Below are positions 7,768 to 16,667 of a DNA stretch of 64,000 nt, one piece after another. A model generated the notes under the pieces. The model searched no databases, was not told the DNA's origin, and saw nothing but the letters and a program-made list of their open reading frames with translations. Numbering within the stretch: position 1 is the stretch's first letter; each line of letters begins with the position of its first letter. The translations under genes were made by a program, and so were the position numbers. Origin of the DNA: a virus; IMG/VR virus record IMGVR_UViG_3300017917_002918, positions 62,001-126,000 of that record. One strand, written 5' to 3'.

Positions 7768-7935
7768 TTATTTTGTTTTGTTCTTATCTTCCTCATAACA
7801 CTTAGGTGAACATACCCTAGGATTTATAGGTTGTCCTTTACACCAACAATTCCAACCAGAACAGTGATACTCAGCTTCCCATGTGAATGAATTCTTACAC
7901 ACCTTACAATTAGTTATGCACTTTGTCATTGTCAT
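7768..7935 (-). CDS. Cysteine-rich small protein, 55 aa
   Basis: The start at 7935 (MTMTKCITNCKVCKNSFTWEAEYHC) overlaps the TGA of the upstream membrane peptide as ATGA, so translational coupling is likely. It has eight cysteines (CITNCKVC, HCSGWNCWC, VCSPKC), enough for two zinc sites, and a charged tail (YEEDKNKTK). An upstream extension of the frame to 8019 is possible but would bury the overlapping peptide gene. Function unknown. Confidence 0.55.
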   Translation of the reverse strand: MTMTKCITNCKVCKNSFTWEAEYHCSGWNCWCKGQPINPRVCSPKCYEEDKNKTK

Positions 7936-8048
7936 AAACTTTTCACCCACTCTACTGTATAGTATATAATCGCTGCAATAAATACTAGTGTTAGTAAAAC
8001 TGAATTTACAGCTATACACCAGTATAAAATCATTAATATAGACTCCAT
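7932..8048 (-). CDS. Small membrane peptide, 38 aa
   Basis: The ATG at 8048 follows GGTGG at good spacing and reads MESILMILYWCIAVNSVLL and on to VEWVKSL. The sequence is almost one continuous hydrophobic helix of about 28 residues with a charged tail. Its stop overlaps the next gene as ATGA. The coupled arrangement supports it being real. Such peptides in phages can be exclusion or lysis-timing factors, but nothing here shows a function. Confidence 0.5.
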   Translation of the reverse strand: MESILMILYWCIAVNSVLLTLVFIAAIIYYTVEWVKSL

Positions 8049-8051
8049 GAT

Positions 8052-8270
8052 TTACACCACCTTTTCACGAAGTATTGGAATTAATATATTCTTGCCCATA
8101 GTTCGTATGTAATGTGCTTCAGGATCTCTCTTGCTTATTGTATACATTATGCTTAATGCGTTTTTAACAAGTTCCTCTGGTGTTCGATTATAGTGCTCAC
8201 ACATTCCAAAAATCAGCCTTTCCTCATCTTCATTTAATTTGACATTAATCTCCATTAGCTCAATCATCAT
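8052..8270 (-). CDS. Possible ribbon-helix-helix-like small protein, 72 aa
   Basis: The start at 8270 (MMIELMEINVKLNEDEERLIFG) follows TTGGAGGG. A beta strand INVKL followed by two helices (NEDEERLIFGMCEHYN, TPEELVKNALSIMYTISKR) is the layout of ribbon-helix-helix DNA-binding proteins such as small phage repressors. The match is by shape rather than by a diagnostic motif. It overlaps the upstream gene by 11 bases. Confidence 0.5.
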   Translation of the reverse strand: MMIELMEINVKLNEDEERLIFGMCEHYNRTPEELVKNALSIMYTISKRDPEAHYIRTMGKNILIPILREKVV

Positions 8271-8619
8271 AATTATCCCTCCAATTCCTTTGAAAACTCT
8301 TACCTCTTCTTGATATTCCAAGTTCTGCGCTATATTGTCGTAACCTCATTGAATACTCTGGAAACATCTTTGTTTGTTCTTTACTCTCAAAAATATTAGT
8401 TATAAGACACCTTTCATCATCTACAACTACTCTCATATTACCTATTAAATAAACAGATTTTGTTGGACTAATATCTCTGTATAATCCGAGTTCATCACAG
8501 GTTTTTATATGTGCAGTCAATCTTCTTTTTGGTAATTCGCCAGTATGGTCGATCAATGCTCCATTATGCAATCTCTCATACTCCTTCAATGCTTTAAAGC
8601 TAATTTTAAATGGTTGCAT
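8260..8619 (-). CDS. Hypothetical protein, 119 aa
   Basis: The protein (MQPFKISFKALKEYERLHNG...) has a basic C-terminus (LGISRRGKSFQRNWRDNYDD) and a central strand-rich part (KSVYLIGNMRVVVDDERCLITNIF) that looks like a small alpha/beta domain. The N-terminal FKISFKALKEYERLHNG and middle strands recall toxin-like or nuclease-like small proteins, but no catalytic triad can be named. AAGGAG lies upstream. It overlaps the ribbon-helix-helix-like gene, which would fit a toxin-antitoxin arrangement; this is only a suggestion. Confidence 0.55.
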   Translation of the reverse strand: MQPFKISFKALKEYERLHNGALIDHTGELPKRRLTAHIKTCDELGLYRDISPTKSVYLIGNMRVVVDDERCLITNIFESKEQTKMFPEYSMRLRQYSAELGISRRGKSFQRNWRDNYDD

Positions 8620-8624
8620 AATTA

Positions 8625-8723
8625 TCAGCTCCTTATTGGTTGATTTTTCATTACTGGATTTTTAAACAATAACCACAAAGTTACAACTACCACTATTACC
8701 TTTAAAACTAGAGCCTCACTCAT
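8625..8723 (-). CDS. Small membrane peptide, 32 aa
   Basis: The ATG at 8723 lies 5 bases after the stop of the upstream gene, behind GGGGTGA. It encodes MSEALVLKVIVVVVTLWLLF followed by the polar tail KNPVMKNQPIRS, a single membrane helix. The position between two tightly packed genes supports it being translated. Function unknown. Confidence 0.45.
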   Translation of the reverse strand: MSEALVLKVIVVVVTLWLLFKNPVMKNQPIRS

Positions 8724-8728
8724 CGTAA

Positions 8729-8926
8729 TCACCCCACCAATCTTTGTTCTTTGCACATATTGAGTGCTATTCCAAAAACCCTTATGAAATCTCGCATTGT
8801 CGGATTTGAATAATGATATGTAATATCTGCATTTGCACTTCTTAAAGCAAATTCATATTGTCCCTGTGTCATTTGACCAAATTCACTTTCCATTATTGAT
8901 TTTGAAATATTCCACTTTCTAATCAT
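8729..8926 (-). CDS. Hypothetical protein, 65 aa, first gene after the long leader
   Basis: The ATG at 8926 follows GGAGGTGG, the strongest binding site nearby. The sequence MIRKWNISKSIMESEFGQMTQGQYEFALRSAN... is a small polar helical protein of no recognised family. It is the first cistron of the transcription unit starting at the promoter at 9139-9167. Confidence 0.6.
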   Translation of the reverse strand: MIRKWNISKSIMESEFGQMTQGQYEFALRSANADITYHYSNPTMRDFIRVFGIALNMCKEQRLVG

Positions 8927-9138
8927 AAGCCACCTCCATAATCATAATTTAATTACAAATTCTTTTAAATTAATTGAAAACAATTCATACTATCCAATTA
9001 ACCCACTTTATAACTTGATTACTTTACATTGCTATAGTTTGCTAATTCTTCTGTCGATTTAAAAGAATATCTGAAGGGTCTTTTCACCCGAACATAGAAT
9101 TAAATCTATTTAAAGAGTTTTCTTAACTCCATAATTTA
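8927..9138 (-). promoter_or_regulatory. Long untranslated leader with several hairpins
   Basis: About 200 bases separate the promoter at 9139-9167 from the first gene (start 8926), and no credible gene lies in between. The leader contains small stem-loops, for example GAGTTAAGAAAACTC (about 9118-9132), GGGTGAAAAGACCC (about 9074-9087) and AATTGTTTTCAATT (about 8970-8983). I cannot match it to a known riboswitch class. It could be a structured regulatory leader. Confidence 0.4.
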
Positions 9139-9167
9139 ATTATACAGCATAGGAAATATATTGTCAA
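9139..9167 (-). promoter_or_regulatory. Strong sigma-A-type promoter for the 0-9 kb operon
   Basis: On the minus strand TTGACA (9162-9167), 17 bases, then TATAAT (9139-9144), followed directly by TAAATTATGGAG. An AATTAAATTATGAT-like motif flanks it on both sides. It lies just behind the terminator of the ligase gene and should drive the genes from 8926 downwards. Confidence 0.8.
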
Positions 9168-9190
9168 TACTATTATCATAATTTAACTAT

Positions 9191-9224
9191 ATAAAATAAA
9201 AATAGGGAGAATAATTCTCCCTAT
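9191..9224 (-). terminator. Intrinsic terminator after the DNA ligase gene
   Basis: On the minus strand the perfect 10-bp stem ATAGGGAGAA/TTCTCCCTAT (9202-9224) with a 3-base loop is followed by TTTTTATTTTAT. It lies 12 bases after the ligase stop codon. Confidence 0.9.
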
Positions 9225-9236
9225 ACCTTACCATGA

Positions 9237-11234
9237 TTAAAATAAATCAATTCCGACAAACTCCATGAATTCAATTTCATTCATGATTTGTACACCATGC
9301 TTCTGTGCATCTTGACTCTTTTTACTACCCGAACCCTTATCATTTGATACCAATATGTTTGTTTTAGCTGATACAGATCCAGTATTCTTCGCTCCAAGTG
9401 AAACGATTAATTCTTCAAGTTTCTTCCTTGGTTTATAATGAACAAAATCACCTGTGATACAAATAACCATACCTGATAAGTCCTTTAATCCTGTATTCTT
9501 GTTCTCTACAGGTTTCTTTATATTAACAATACCTGTCAATTCTATAAGGTCTTGAATGTATGTGTTAAAGTACCAGTTATATATGGAATCATGTGTCGTA
9601 GTACCAAAATCCTCTATAACAGTAAAGTCAAATCTATTAACTAAGGCACTCAAGAATTTGTCCATATCATGATTCAAATGTTTTGCAATTGCCTTAGATG
9701 CTGACCTACCGATTAATGGTATACTTTGCGAATAGATTACTCTATACATTTCAGTATCTTTAGCTTTTTCAATTGATTCAATTAATTTATTGTATGATTT
9801 AGTTCCAAATCCATCCATTTTAATGATTTGAGCCTTGTATTGTTCGAGTTTAAATATATCATTAAATTTCTTAATAAAGCCTTTCTCAACTAATTTTTCG
9901 AGTGTCTGTTCACTCAATCCATCTATGTTCATTGCATCCCTAGAAACAAAGTGTGATAATTTCTTTATAAATTTAGCTGAACAATTTTCATTTGTACAAA
10001 TTAATACTTTACTCGCATTGTCTTGTCTGATCTCTACCTCACCTTTACAAACAGGACACTCACAAGGAATAACAATGTTATTGCTTCTCGTACTATTTTC
10101 TACAACTTGAGGTATGATTTGATTTGCCTTAATTACACCAATTGAATCACCTATACCAAGCTCTAATTCTTCCATAATACTAATATTATGCAGACTTGCT
10201 CTAGACACAGTAGTACCATCTATTTCAACTGGCTCAAATATAGCAACTGGTGTGATATAATTCTTGCCACAACTCCACTCTATATCTAACAATTTGGTTT
10301 CGCTTACTTCATCCTCAAACTTATATGCTAGACTATCTAGTTTGTGATGTGAAGTTGCACCCAACGTCTCACTATACGACACTGATTCATAACTAATTAC
10401 TAGACCATCAATGGGTAATCCTCGTTGTTGAGCTATCCATTTCATATCTGCAATACATGTTTCAAGAACTGTTGAATTTGGATCTTTATTGTCTTTTTCA
10501 TACTCTTTATTATACTTCATATTATATATTGTCCAGAATCCTTGTGAGCCTAACCACTCTAATCTTTCTGACTTATAATCGGGTAGTTCCATTTCACATT
10601 CAAGCACACTGAACGCATAAAAGTATACATGTCTGTCAGCACAGTTTTTACTATTTAATTGTCTAACACTACCAGATGTAAGGTTTCTAGGATTTTTATA
10701 CTTTTCTTCGTCAGGCAACTTAGAATTAATCATTTCAAAATCATTGTAATGAATTACTGCTTCACCTGTTACAACAAGTCTACCTTGATATGGTATAGAT
10801 AATGGGATGTTTTTAAACGTCTTTACATTCTGTGTGATTTCTTCGCCAATTGTTCCTGAGCCTCGTGATGATCCTTCAATTAATTTCCCATTCTCATATA
10901 CAAGTTTTACAGTTAGTCCGTCAGCTTTAGTCATAACGAGCACATCTTTATCACCTATAAACATTGACAAAGCATCTATTGATTTTGTTTTGTCTAGACT
11001 CAAAAGTGGCACAGAATGTTCTATTTTGTTTAATTTACTTGTCACTTCGTAACCCACGGTAATTGTTGGGCTATTAGAGATTACATAACCTGTTTCTTTT
11101 TCAAGCTGTGATAGTTCGTCAAAAAGCTTGTCATAGTCGGAATCACTAACTGTCGGTTGTGCAAGGTTATAATACTCGTGACGATATTGATTCAATTCAT
11201 TTGCCAATTCATTAATTCTCTGTATTTTCTCCAT
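9237..11234 (-). CDS. ligA: NAD-dependent DNA ligase LigA
   Basis: LigA seals nicks in double-stranded DNA using NAD+ as adenylate donor. The 665-residue protein has the full bacterial layout: an Ia domain (YYNLAQPTVSDSDYDKLFDEL), then the adenylation site KADG with Lys103 as the nucleotide acceptor and SSRGSGTIGEEIT. An OB fold, a four-cysteine zinc finger (CPVC...CTNENC near residue 405), helix-hairpin-helix repeats and a C-terminal BRCT domain (about 585-665) complete it. Length equals chromosomal LigA. It starts behind AAGGAG and is followed by its own terminator. A phage-encoded enzyme would serve replication and repair. Confidence 0.95.
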   Translation of the reverse strand: MEKIQRINELANELNQYRHEYYNLAQPTVSDSDYDKLFDELSQLEKETGYVISNSPTITVGYEVTSKLNKIEHSVPLLSLDKTKSIDALSMFIGDKDVLVMTKADGLTVKLVYENGKLIEGSSRGSGTIGEEITQNVKTFKNIPLSIPYQGRLVVTGEAVIHYNDFEMINSKLPDEEKYKNPRNLTSGSVRQLNSKNCADRHVYFYAFSVLECEMELPDYKSERLEWLGSQGFWTIYNMKYNKEYEKDNKDPNSTVLETCIADMKWIAQQRGLPIDGLVISYESVSYSETLGATSHHKLDSLAYKFEDEVSETKLLDIEWSCGKNYITPVAIFEPVEIDGTTVSRASLHNISIMEELELGIGDSIGVIKANQIIPQVVENSTRSNNIVIPCECPVCKGEVEIRQDNASKVLICTNENCSAKFIKKLSHFVSRDAMNIDGLSEQTLEKLVEKGFIKKFNDIFKLEQYKAQIIKMDGFGTKSYNKLIESIEKAKDTEMYRVIYSQSIPLIGRSASKAIAKHLNHDMDKFLSALVNRFDFTVIEDFGTTTHDSIYNWYFNTYIQDLIELTGIVNIKKPVENKNTGLKDLSGMVICITGDFVHYKPRKKLEELIVSLGAKNTGSVSAKTNILVSNDKGSGSKKSQDAQKHGVQIMNEIEFMEFVGIDLF

Positions 11235-11271
11235 TTTTAAATCTCCTTATTTTGATTATTATTTTATATTA

Positions 11272-12225
11272 TCATAAATTAAATACTAGGTCAATTATTT
11301 TATCCTTTACATTTCCATTAATTGGATTTCCTCCAGCCGAAAAATGACCTCCACCGCCCATTTGTTTGGCTACGACACTCACATCCACCTTACCAGTACC
11401 TCTATAGCTTACTGCATAGGATGGATTAATCATTGCAACAAAATCTATATCAGGATTTAACTTACACAATGTGTTACCTAATTCAGATGTATACATCTCA
11501 GAGAATACAATTCCAACATTATAACCCATTATTTCTCTCTTGATTATGTATTTGTTTTTAGTTTCAATATACTTGTCAATATCACGTTGTCTATACTCTA
11601 ATAGTTTTAAATCAAATTTATTCAACTTTACAGCTACTTCATTTTTGATCTGTATCTCAATTTTAGACACAAACTCATCTCTACCAATTATGTACAATAA
11701 ATCGTTAAATTGTTTTGGTGTTACATCGTTATATTTTGTTTGCCATAACCATGTGTCATATTTTCTAACTATTTCACAATATGAGCGCAATCTGTCATAC
11801 ATATCTTTGTTCATTTCACTTAATTCCCACATGCGATTAAGACAATTGAGAAACAAACTAGTACCACATGTCAATTCACCATTAACTTCAACAAGAACTC
11901 CTGCCCAATCATAGTTATTCAAGTATTCTGCTGTTTTGTGGTGATCTCGTAATGTTACCATATTGCACAGTCTATGTACTTTATTTGGTGTTATTGTTAC
12001 TTCAGATTCTATTAACTCTGCTACTTCCACACTCACCGACAAATCAGTTATGTACACATGATCATAAGCTAAATATTCTTTGTTAGTAATGAATCTTTGT
12101 ACCTTTTCATTAATATCTCCTGGATGTGCATATTCAATGTCTACATCTTTGTTGTAGACTACTTTTGCAACAATTCCACATGAAATACCATCTAAATCGC
12201 TGTCTGTAAATAATTTAACTTTCAT
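11272..12225 (-). CDS. DHH-family phosphoesterase (NrnA-like), 317 aa
   Basis: The protein has the DHH signature order: FTDSDLDGIS (motif I), YITDLSVS (motif II), LRDHHKTAEY (the DHH motif) and a C-terminal DHHA1 domain ending GGGGHFSAGG. Members hydrolyse nano-RNA, pAp or cyclic-dinucleotide products with Mn2+. The size fits NrnA-type enzymes. In a phage it could recycle short oligonucleotides or degrade nucleotide alarm signals; which substrate it prefers cannot be told. It has its own promoter upstream and ends 38 bases before ligA. Confidence 0.85.
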   Translation of the reverse strand: MKVKLFTDSDLDGISCGIVAKVVYNKDVDIEYAHPGDINEKVQRFITNKEYLAYDHVYITDLSVSVEVAELIESEVTITPNKVHRLCNMVTLRDHHKTAEYLNNYDWAGVLVEVNGELTCGTSLFLNCLNRMWELSEMNKDMYDRLRSYCEIVRKYDTWLWQTKYNDVTPKQFNDLLYIIGRDEFVSKIEIQIKNEVAVKLNKFDLKLLEYRQRDIDKYIETKNKYIIKREIMGYNVGIVFSEMYTSELGNTLCKLNPDIDFVAMINPSYAVSYRGTGKVDVSVVAKQMGGGGHFSAGGNPINGNVKDKIIDLVFNL

Positions 12226-12271
12226 AAAGTCACCATCCTTTTCTTTGTTATAGAAAAATTCTCTTACATTA

Positions 12272-12299
12272 ATTATAACATAAGAGAATTTAAAGTCAA
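12272..12299 (-). promoter_or_regulatory. Promoter for the DHH phosphoesterase and ligA genes
   Basis: Minus strand TTGACT (12294-12299), 16-base spacer, TATAAT (12272-12277). The recurrent motif AATTAAATTATGATAAT lies directly upstream. Confidence 0.75.
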
Positions 12300-12318
12300 T
12301 ATTATCATAATTTAATTA

Positions 12319-13980
12319 TCAACTAATTTTAAATAAATTTTCAAATATTTTTTCTAAGACATCGACCACTATACTGTTTCCTGCGCACTTATACATTTGT
12401 GTCCTAGACATACCGACCGCCTTACACTTTTCCACATCTTCGTCCGTAAAGCCCATCAAACGCCATGCTTCTTTTTCTGTAAGTTTTCTAATCCTGTATT
12501 GTGGAGTTAAATATTTAAGAGGATCTTTGTATTCTCTTGATGATATGCATGGTAGAATATGTTCACTACTATAAACCCTGTTGTTATGTTCGTATCCATC
12601 TCCTAATGAGCCAATTTGTTTGCAGCTATTAGTATGGTCTATTATCTTTGGAGAATCAGTTCTGTTAAGTATTGTAGGACTTATACCATTCGAACTATAA
12701 ACCCTACGCTGACGTTCATTGTCGTTTATTATATCTAGTGGTATATCAAACTGCTTAATAATTTCATTTGGTTCAAGTATCTTAATTTCCTGATTGCCAC
12801 CAGTTACGGTGGTTATTGTTGGTGAACATCCTTCAGAGGAGTATACACGTTTTAGATAATCATGACCATTGATATTATCTAGTCTACCAATGCAATCACA
12901 CTCGTTATCATTAAGTAATACACCATGTCTATCTTGTGCCGTAAGTGTAAACATGGAATCACCATCTTCCTTAAATCGTCTACCATTTTGTCTTTTATTT
13001 ACTCTGTCTGGTGTTATACATGGAATAGCAATATGTGTTCTTTGTCCATGATTATCTAGTCCTTTATGATAATTTGAATCAATGCAATTTGATATGTCGC
13101 TAGTTTGAATCCTTAACTTTTCATGGTCTTGTAATACTGGTGATTGATTGTGTAATTGATCCTGCTGTTTTAAAGTTTCTATTAATTTCTTAGTTTTTTC
13201 TTCGCTTATGTAATATTTTTCATCTACTTCTTTTTCAAGAAAATCTTTAAGTCTTAATCCATTGTCAAAAGGTTCTGGGAATTGAAATGTACCATCATCT
13301 ATATCTTTTCTAATACTAACTATGTAAATTCTTCTTCTATTTTGTGGTACGCCATAATTTTTTGAATTTAAGACTTTGTGATAATTGTTATACCCAACTT
13401 CTTCTAAATCAAATAAAATTGATTCAAATTCATTTTTAAATTTCTTATGTGTCAAAGCTTCTACATTTTCAATAATTGAATACTTAGGTTTATTATATTT
13501 TAATATTCTCAATCCATCGTAATATAATCCGCTTCTTGTTTTATTACCTTCTTCGTCTACAAATCCTTTTTGTTCCCCCGCAATGCTGATATCCTGACAA
13601 CAAAATCCCCATGACATCAAATCAAATTCGGGCAATATTTTTTCATCAATATCAATTATGCTCCCTAAATTTTTACTTCTTTTGTTTGCATTATATAATT
13701 GTCTAAGTTTATCAGGCTTTATTTTATTTTTATCACATGGTTTTTTACCATCTGTTGTAAATGTAAAGCTTTCTAATTCCTTCAATATTTCATCTTTGCT
13801 CATATCTCTAGAATAATCAATACCATCATTTGTATGTATTGCATCATATGATATTATTGCATTTACATCCCATTCTGATATACCAATCATTTCATAATCA
13901 ATGTCTAGGTTTGTCAAAGATCGTTCGAACGCTCCAATTCCTGAAAAAAGAGATAATACTTTTAATTTATTTAACATCAT
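12319..13980 (-). CDS. DNA cytosine-C5 methyltransferase with repeated C-terminal module, 553 aa
   Basis: The enzyme methylates cytosine C5 in DNA. Motif I is LFSGIGAFE and the catalytic loop is WGFCCQDIS, where the usual Pro before the catalytic Cys is replaced by Cys. ENVEAL is motif VI, QNRRRIYIVS motif VIII and AGNSIVVDVLE motif X. Between motifs VIII and IX the target-recognition region carries at least three copies of a unit with RVYSS..SPTI (around residues 390, 435 and 470). It starts behind GGAGGATGAA. It probably protects the element from restriction. Confidence 0.9.
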   Translation of the reverse strand: MMLNKLKVLSLFSGIGAFERSLTNLDIDYEMIGISEWDVNAIISYDAIHTNDGIDYSRDMSKDEILKELESFTFTTDGKKPCDKNKIKPDKLRQLYNANKRSKNLGSIIDIDEKILPEFDLMSWGFCCQDISIAGEQKGFVDEEGNKTRSGLYYDGLRILKYNKPKYSIIENVEALTHKKFKNEFESILFDLEEVGYNNYHKVLNSKNYGVPQNRRRIYIVSIRKDIDDGTFQFPEPFDNGLRLKDFLEKEVDEKYYISEEKTKKLIETLKQQDQLHNQSPVLQDHEKLRIQTSDISNCIDSNYHKGLDNHGQRTHIAIPCITPDRVNKRQNGRRFKEDGDSMFTLTAQDRHGVLLNDNECDCIGRLDNINGHDYLKRVYSSEGCSPTITTVTGGNQEIKILEPNEIIKQFDIPLDIINDNERQRRVYSSNGISPTILNRTDSPKIIDHTNSCKQIGSLGDGYEHNNRVYSSEHILPCISSREYKDPLKYLTPQYRIRKLTEKEAWRLMGFTDEDVEKCKAVGMSRTQMYKCAGNSIVVDVLEKIFENLFKIS

Positions 13981-14183
13981 TTCATCCTCCGATGTGTTGT
14001 TATACTACTTATTAATTTTAATGCCTCAGAACGCCTCGTAGGGCTTCCTAAATTTTTACAAAATAGATTTAAATTAATATAATTTATCATAATTTAATTA
14101 TTAATTATTTTACAAAAATTTCATGTAAAACTGTTAATTTAGCTGAATTTTTGTGACCTAAAACCGTTGACACATCTATGTTG

Positions 14184-15200
14184 TTAAATATTACCAATGT
14201 CACTATTTAATGAATTTTTGTGATTTTCTATCCTAATATTTGCCAAATTAAAATATGTTTCATCCATTTCAAACCCTATGTAATTTCTATTAGTATTAAC
14301 ACATGCAATGGCTGTAGTCCCACTTCCCATAAATGGATCAAATATTGTCATATATTCATCACTGCTGTGTTTTATTATATTTTCAATTAATTCAACTGGT
14401 TTTGGTGTAATGTGTCCATGCTTGGGTGCAGGAGGATATAACCATACATTACTATTAGCCCTCAAATCTTCTTTAACTGTAGCTGTATTAAATTTATATC
14501 TTAAATCTTCATATTCTCTTCTTAAATCTTCATATTCTCTAAACCCAGCCCATTTATTAATATTTAGTTTGTCTACCATTTCTTGATAAACTTCTTTTGT
14601 GCCTAAATCCCATTGGGTTGTTTTCCAGTAAAAAGAATGTTCGGCTTTTCTATGTCCTAATTGCTCATTGATTTTTTTTAGTCCCAACCCTATGTATTCT
14701 TGTAAATCTTTAAAATATTTTCTTAATGAAGAGAAGTTATTGGTGTCCAGCATCACAGTATTTAATCCAGTTTCATCTTGAAAGGTATAATACAATATAT
14801 ATTCGGTGAAACCATTATAATAATTTCTCATCATATCAATACTTAATCTTTGCTGAACATATCCGTAATTTTTAAAATTTGGATCAATTTTATTCCATGT
14901 TATCAATTGTTTAAATACAAATTTACTATTTTTATTCAGCCAATTTTGCAATTCTACAATCTGCATAAAATCATTGTGAAAGAAATAAAAACTACCATTG
15001 TCTTTCAATACTCTTTGACATTCAGTAAACACCTTACCCATAAAATCTATGTAATCACTTTTATTTTTCCATTTATCCCATCGCTTATCTTTCCCAATGT
15101 TATATGGAGGATCTGCAACTATTAAATCGATACTCTTGTTTGGCATCAGTTTCATACCCTCTAAACAATCCTGATTATATATTTTATTTATCTCTAACAA
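14184..15200 (-). CDS. Class-beta DNA methyltransferase (DPPY; N6-adenine or N4-cytosine), 338 aa
   Basis: Motif IV is near the N-terminus (DLIVADPPYNIGKDKRW) and motif I near the C-terminus (FDPFMGSGTTAIACVNTNRNYIGFEMDETYF), the circular order of class beta enzymes. DPPY favours N6-adenine methylation. Residues around 215-230 contain a tandem REYEDLRYEDLRREYEDLR-like repeat encoded by an 18-base direct repeat (about 14,499-14,537). It is the second methylase after the 12,319 gene, separated by about 200 bases. Confidence 0.88.
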   Translation of the reverse strand: MLEINKIYNQDCLEGMKLMPNKSIDLIVADPPYNIGKDKRWDKWKNKSDYIDFMGKVFTECQRVLKDNGSFYFFHNDFMQIVELQNWLNKNSKFVFKQLITWNKIDPNFKNYGYVQQRLSIDMMRNYYNGFTEYILYYTFQDETGLNTVMLDTNNFSSLRKYFKDLQEYIGLGLKKINEQLGHRKAEHSFYWKTTQWDLGTKEVYQEMVDKLNINKWAGFREYEDLRREYEDLRYKFNTATVKEDLRANSNVWLYPPAPKHGHITPKPVELIENIIKHSSDEYMTIFDPFMGSGTTAIACVNTNRNYIGFEMDETYFNLANIRIENHKNSLNSDIGNI

Positions 15201-15236
15201 ATCAATTCACCTCATTATTATTTTTTGATTACATAA

Positions 15237-15485
15237 TCAAATACTCGTTTTATTTCGATTTCCCCTACTAAGCTCATCGAGGTTATCTTTTAAATTACAA
15301 TAATGAACATTAGAAAAACTAAGTTTTACCATACCTTCATGTCTTAACCAGCCTGTATTTTTCTCTAGTAATTCAATATCATATGATGTTTCACCATTTA
15401 CTTTATTAATTTTTGTTATTTTACACTTTTTGCCATAGTATTCGTTATCCATATTGATATAAAGTATATCGCCTATATTCCTCAT
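15237..15485 (-). CDS. Small beta-rich hypothetical protein, 82 aa
   Basis: The sequence MRNIGDILYINMDNEYYGKKCKITKINKVNGETSYDIELLEKN has the strand pattern of a small SH3-like barrel, followed by a polar tail. A binding site (GGAGGG) lies upstream, and a short AT-rich hairpin lies just before it. No family is recognised. It is part of the methyltransferase operon. Confidence 0.6.
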   Translation of the reverse strand: MRNIGDILYINMDNEYYGKKCKITKINKVNGETSYDIELLEKNTGWLRHEGMVKLSFSNVHYCNLKDNLDELSRGNRNKTSI

Positions 15486-15515
15486 AATAACCCTCCTATA
15501 AAAATTCGATTTTAT

Positions 15516-15722
15516 TTACAATCTTCTTCCACACATAGGACAAAAATTTATTCTTTTATCTATACCAAAATTTACTTCTAATTCATTGCTATCAACTGTT
15601 TTAACTCTTATATGTCTTAATTTTGGAATAAATATTATATCTAAACTTCTTATAGTTCCATCTGATGATTTATAATCTTCAAGAATTGTTTGTTCAACAT
15701 TACAGTAATCGCAGTCACACAT
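15516..15722 (-). CDS. Small zinc-ribbon protein, 68 aa
   Basis: The N-terminal MCDCDYCN and C-terminal FCPMCGRRL provide two cysteine pairs of a zinc ribbon that brackets a strand-rich middle (SLDIIFIPKLRHIRVKTVD). GGAGGA lies upstream. It sits between an 82-aa gene and a methyltransferase gene. Function unknown. Confidence 0.65.
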   Translation of the reverse strand: MCDCDYCNVEQTILEDYKSSDGTIRSLDIIFIPKLRHIRVKTVDSNELEVNFGIDKRINFCPMCGRRL

Positions 15723-15752
15723 TAATATATTTCCTCCTCATCAAATCTTACC

Positions 15753-16598
15753 TTATTGTATTTCTGGTATTTGTTCTTTTATGTATTTATAAACGTGCCA
15801 TTGTAATAAATTCGGAGTAGCAGTCATTGGATATATTTCTTCCCAAATGACATCTTTTAATAGGCTTATTATTATTTCTTTATATTCTTTTTTATTGATT
15901 TTTATAAAAAACTCTTTAGCGTATTGCCTATCATTGTCTGATAAGAACCCACCTAATTTCAGTCCATTTTGACCAGTTCCCCATGCAAGTATTCTAATGT
16001 CATAATCAAAAATATCTTTAGTTATTACTTTTTGTCTTTTGGGGTTGCTATTTTTTATACTTTCCCTTATTTCCCTTATTTCCATTATTTCCATTATTTT
16101 ATAATTTTGTTTTTTATTTAATCCATTGTAGGGTCTTTTATAAATATTAAAACAACAATGCACTTTTCGATCACTATATTGTCTTATTCCCAAATCCTCA
16201 CTATGTATTAAATCAAATTTATATATTGATTGAGTGTTATTTAATTGGCTAATTGGAAGTATAAATGCCACATAATCCGACAATTCAAAAGACTTATTAC
16301 AAAACGCCTTAGTTAAATTATTTTTATTCCCATATGGGGGATTTCCGATTACACACCTTCCAGATTTATATTTCAAATCATTTATTAAATAATCTTGTTT
16401 AATAATTCTATCGTCTTCTGGTTCTATATCATAAGCTAAAGTTTCTTTTGGCAAATAATTCAGAAACACACCTGCTCCTGCACTCGGTTCTATGTATTCT
16501 GATATATTTTGCTCACCTATTATTTCTTTTGTTTTATTAACTATGTATTCTGCTAACTCTTGCGGAGTATAATATTTATCATTCAATATTTTAGCCAT
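15753..16598 (-). CDS. N6-adenine-type methyltransferase (NPPY), first of a tandem pair, 281 aa
   Basis: EPSAGAGVFLNYL near residue 42 is SAM-binding motif I and VIGNPPYGNKNNLTKAF near residue 92 is the catalytic NPPY motif IV. VAFILPISQLNNTQS follows, typical of Eco57I/TaqI-like and phage solo methylases. It is clearly paralogous to the gene at 17,081-17,878, sharing DKYYTPQELAEY, LIHSEDLG and CCFNIYKRP and the same C-terminal ending PEIQ. A run of six-base near-repeats encodes the IMEIMEIREIRE stretch near residue 175. Confidence 0.82.
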   Translation of the reverse strand: MAKILNDKYYTPQELAEYIVNKTKEIIGEQNISEYIEPSAGAGVFLNYLPKETLAYDIEPEDDRIIKQDYLINDLKYKSGRCVIGNPPYGNKNNLTKAFCNKSFELSDYVAFILPISQLNNTQSIYKFDLIHSEDLGIRQYSDRKVHCCFNIYKRPYNGLNKKQNYKIMEIMEIREIRESIKNSNPKRQKVITKDIFDYDIRILAWGTGQNGLKLGGFLSDNDRQYAKEFFIKINKKEYKEIIISLLKDVIWEEIYPMTATPNLLQWHVYKYIKEQIPEIQ

Positions 16599-16667
16599 AA
16601 TATACCTCCATTATTATTTTTATTCTTATATTTTGATTATTTAACTTCTGATCAAATCTTACTTTTA

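Noticed and set aside
8052-8619. Toxin-antitoxin pair
   Set aside because: Size and overlap would fit, but neither protein has a recognisable toxin active site; mentioned only as a suggestion.
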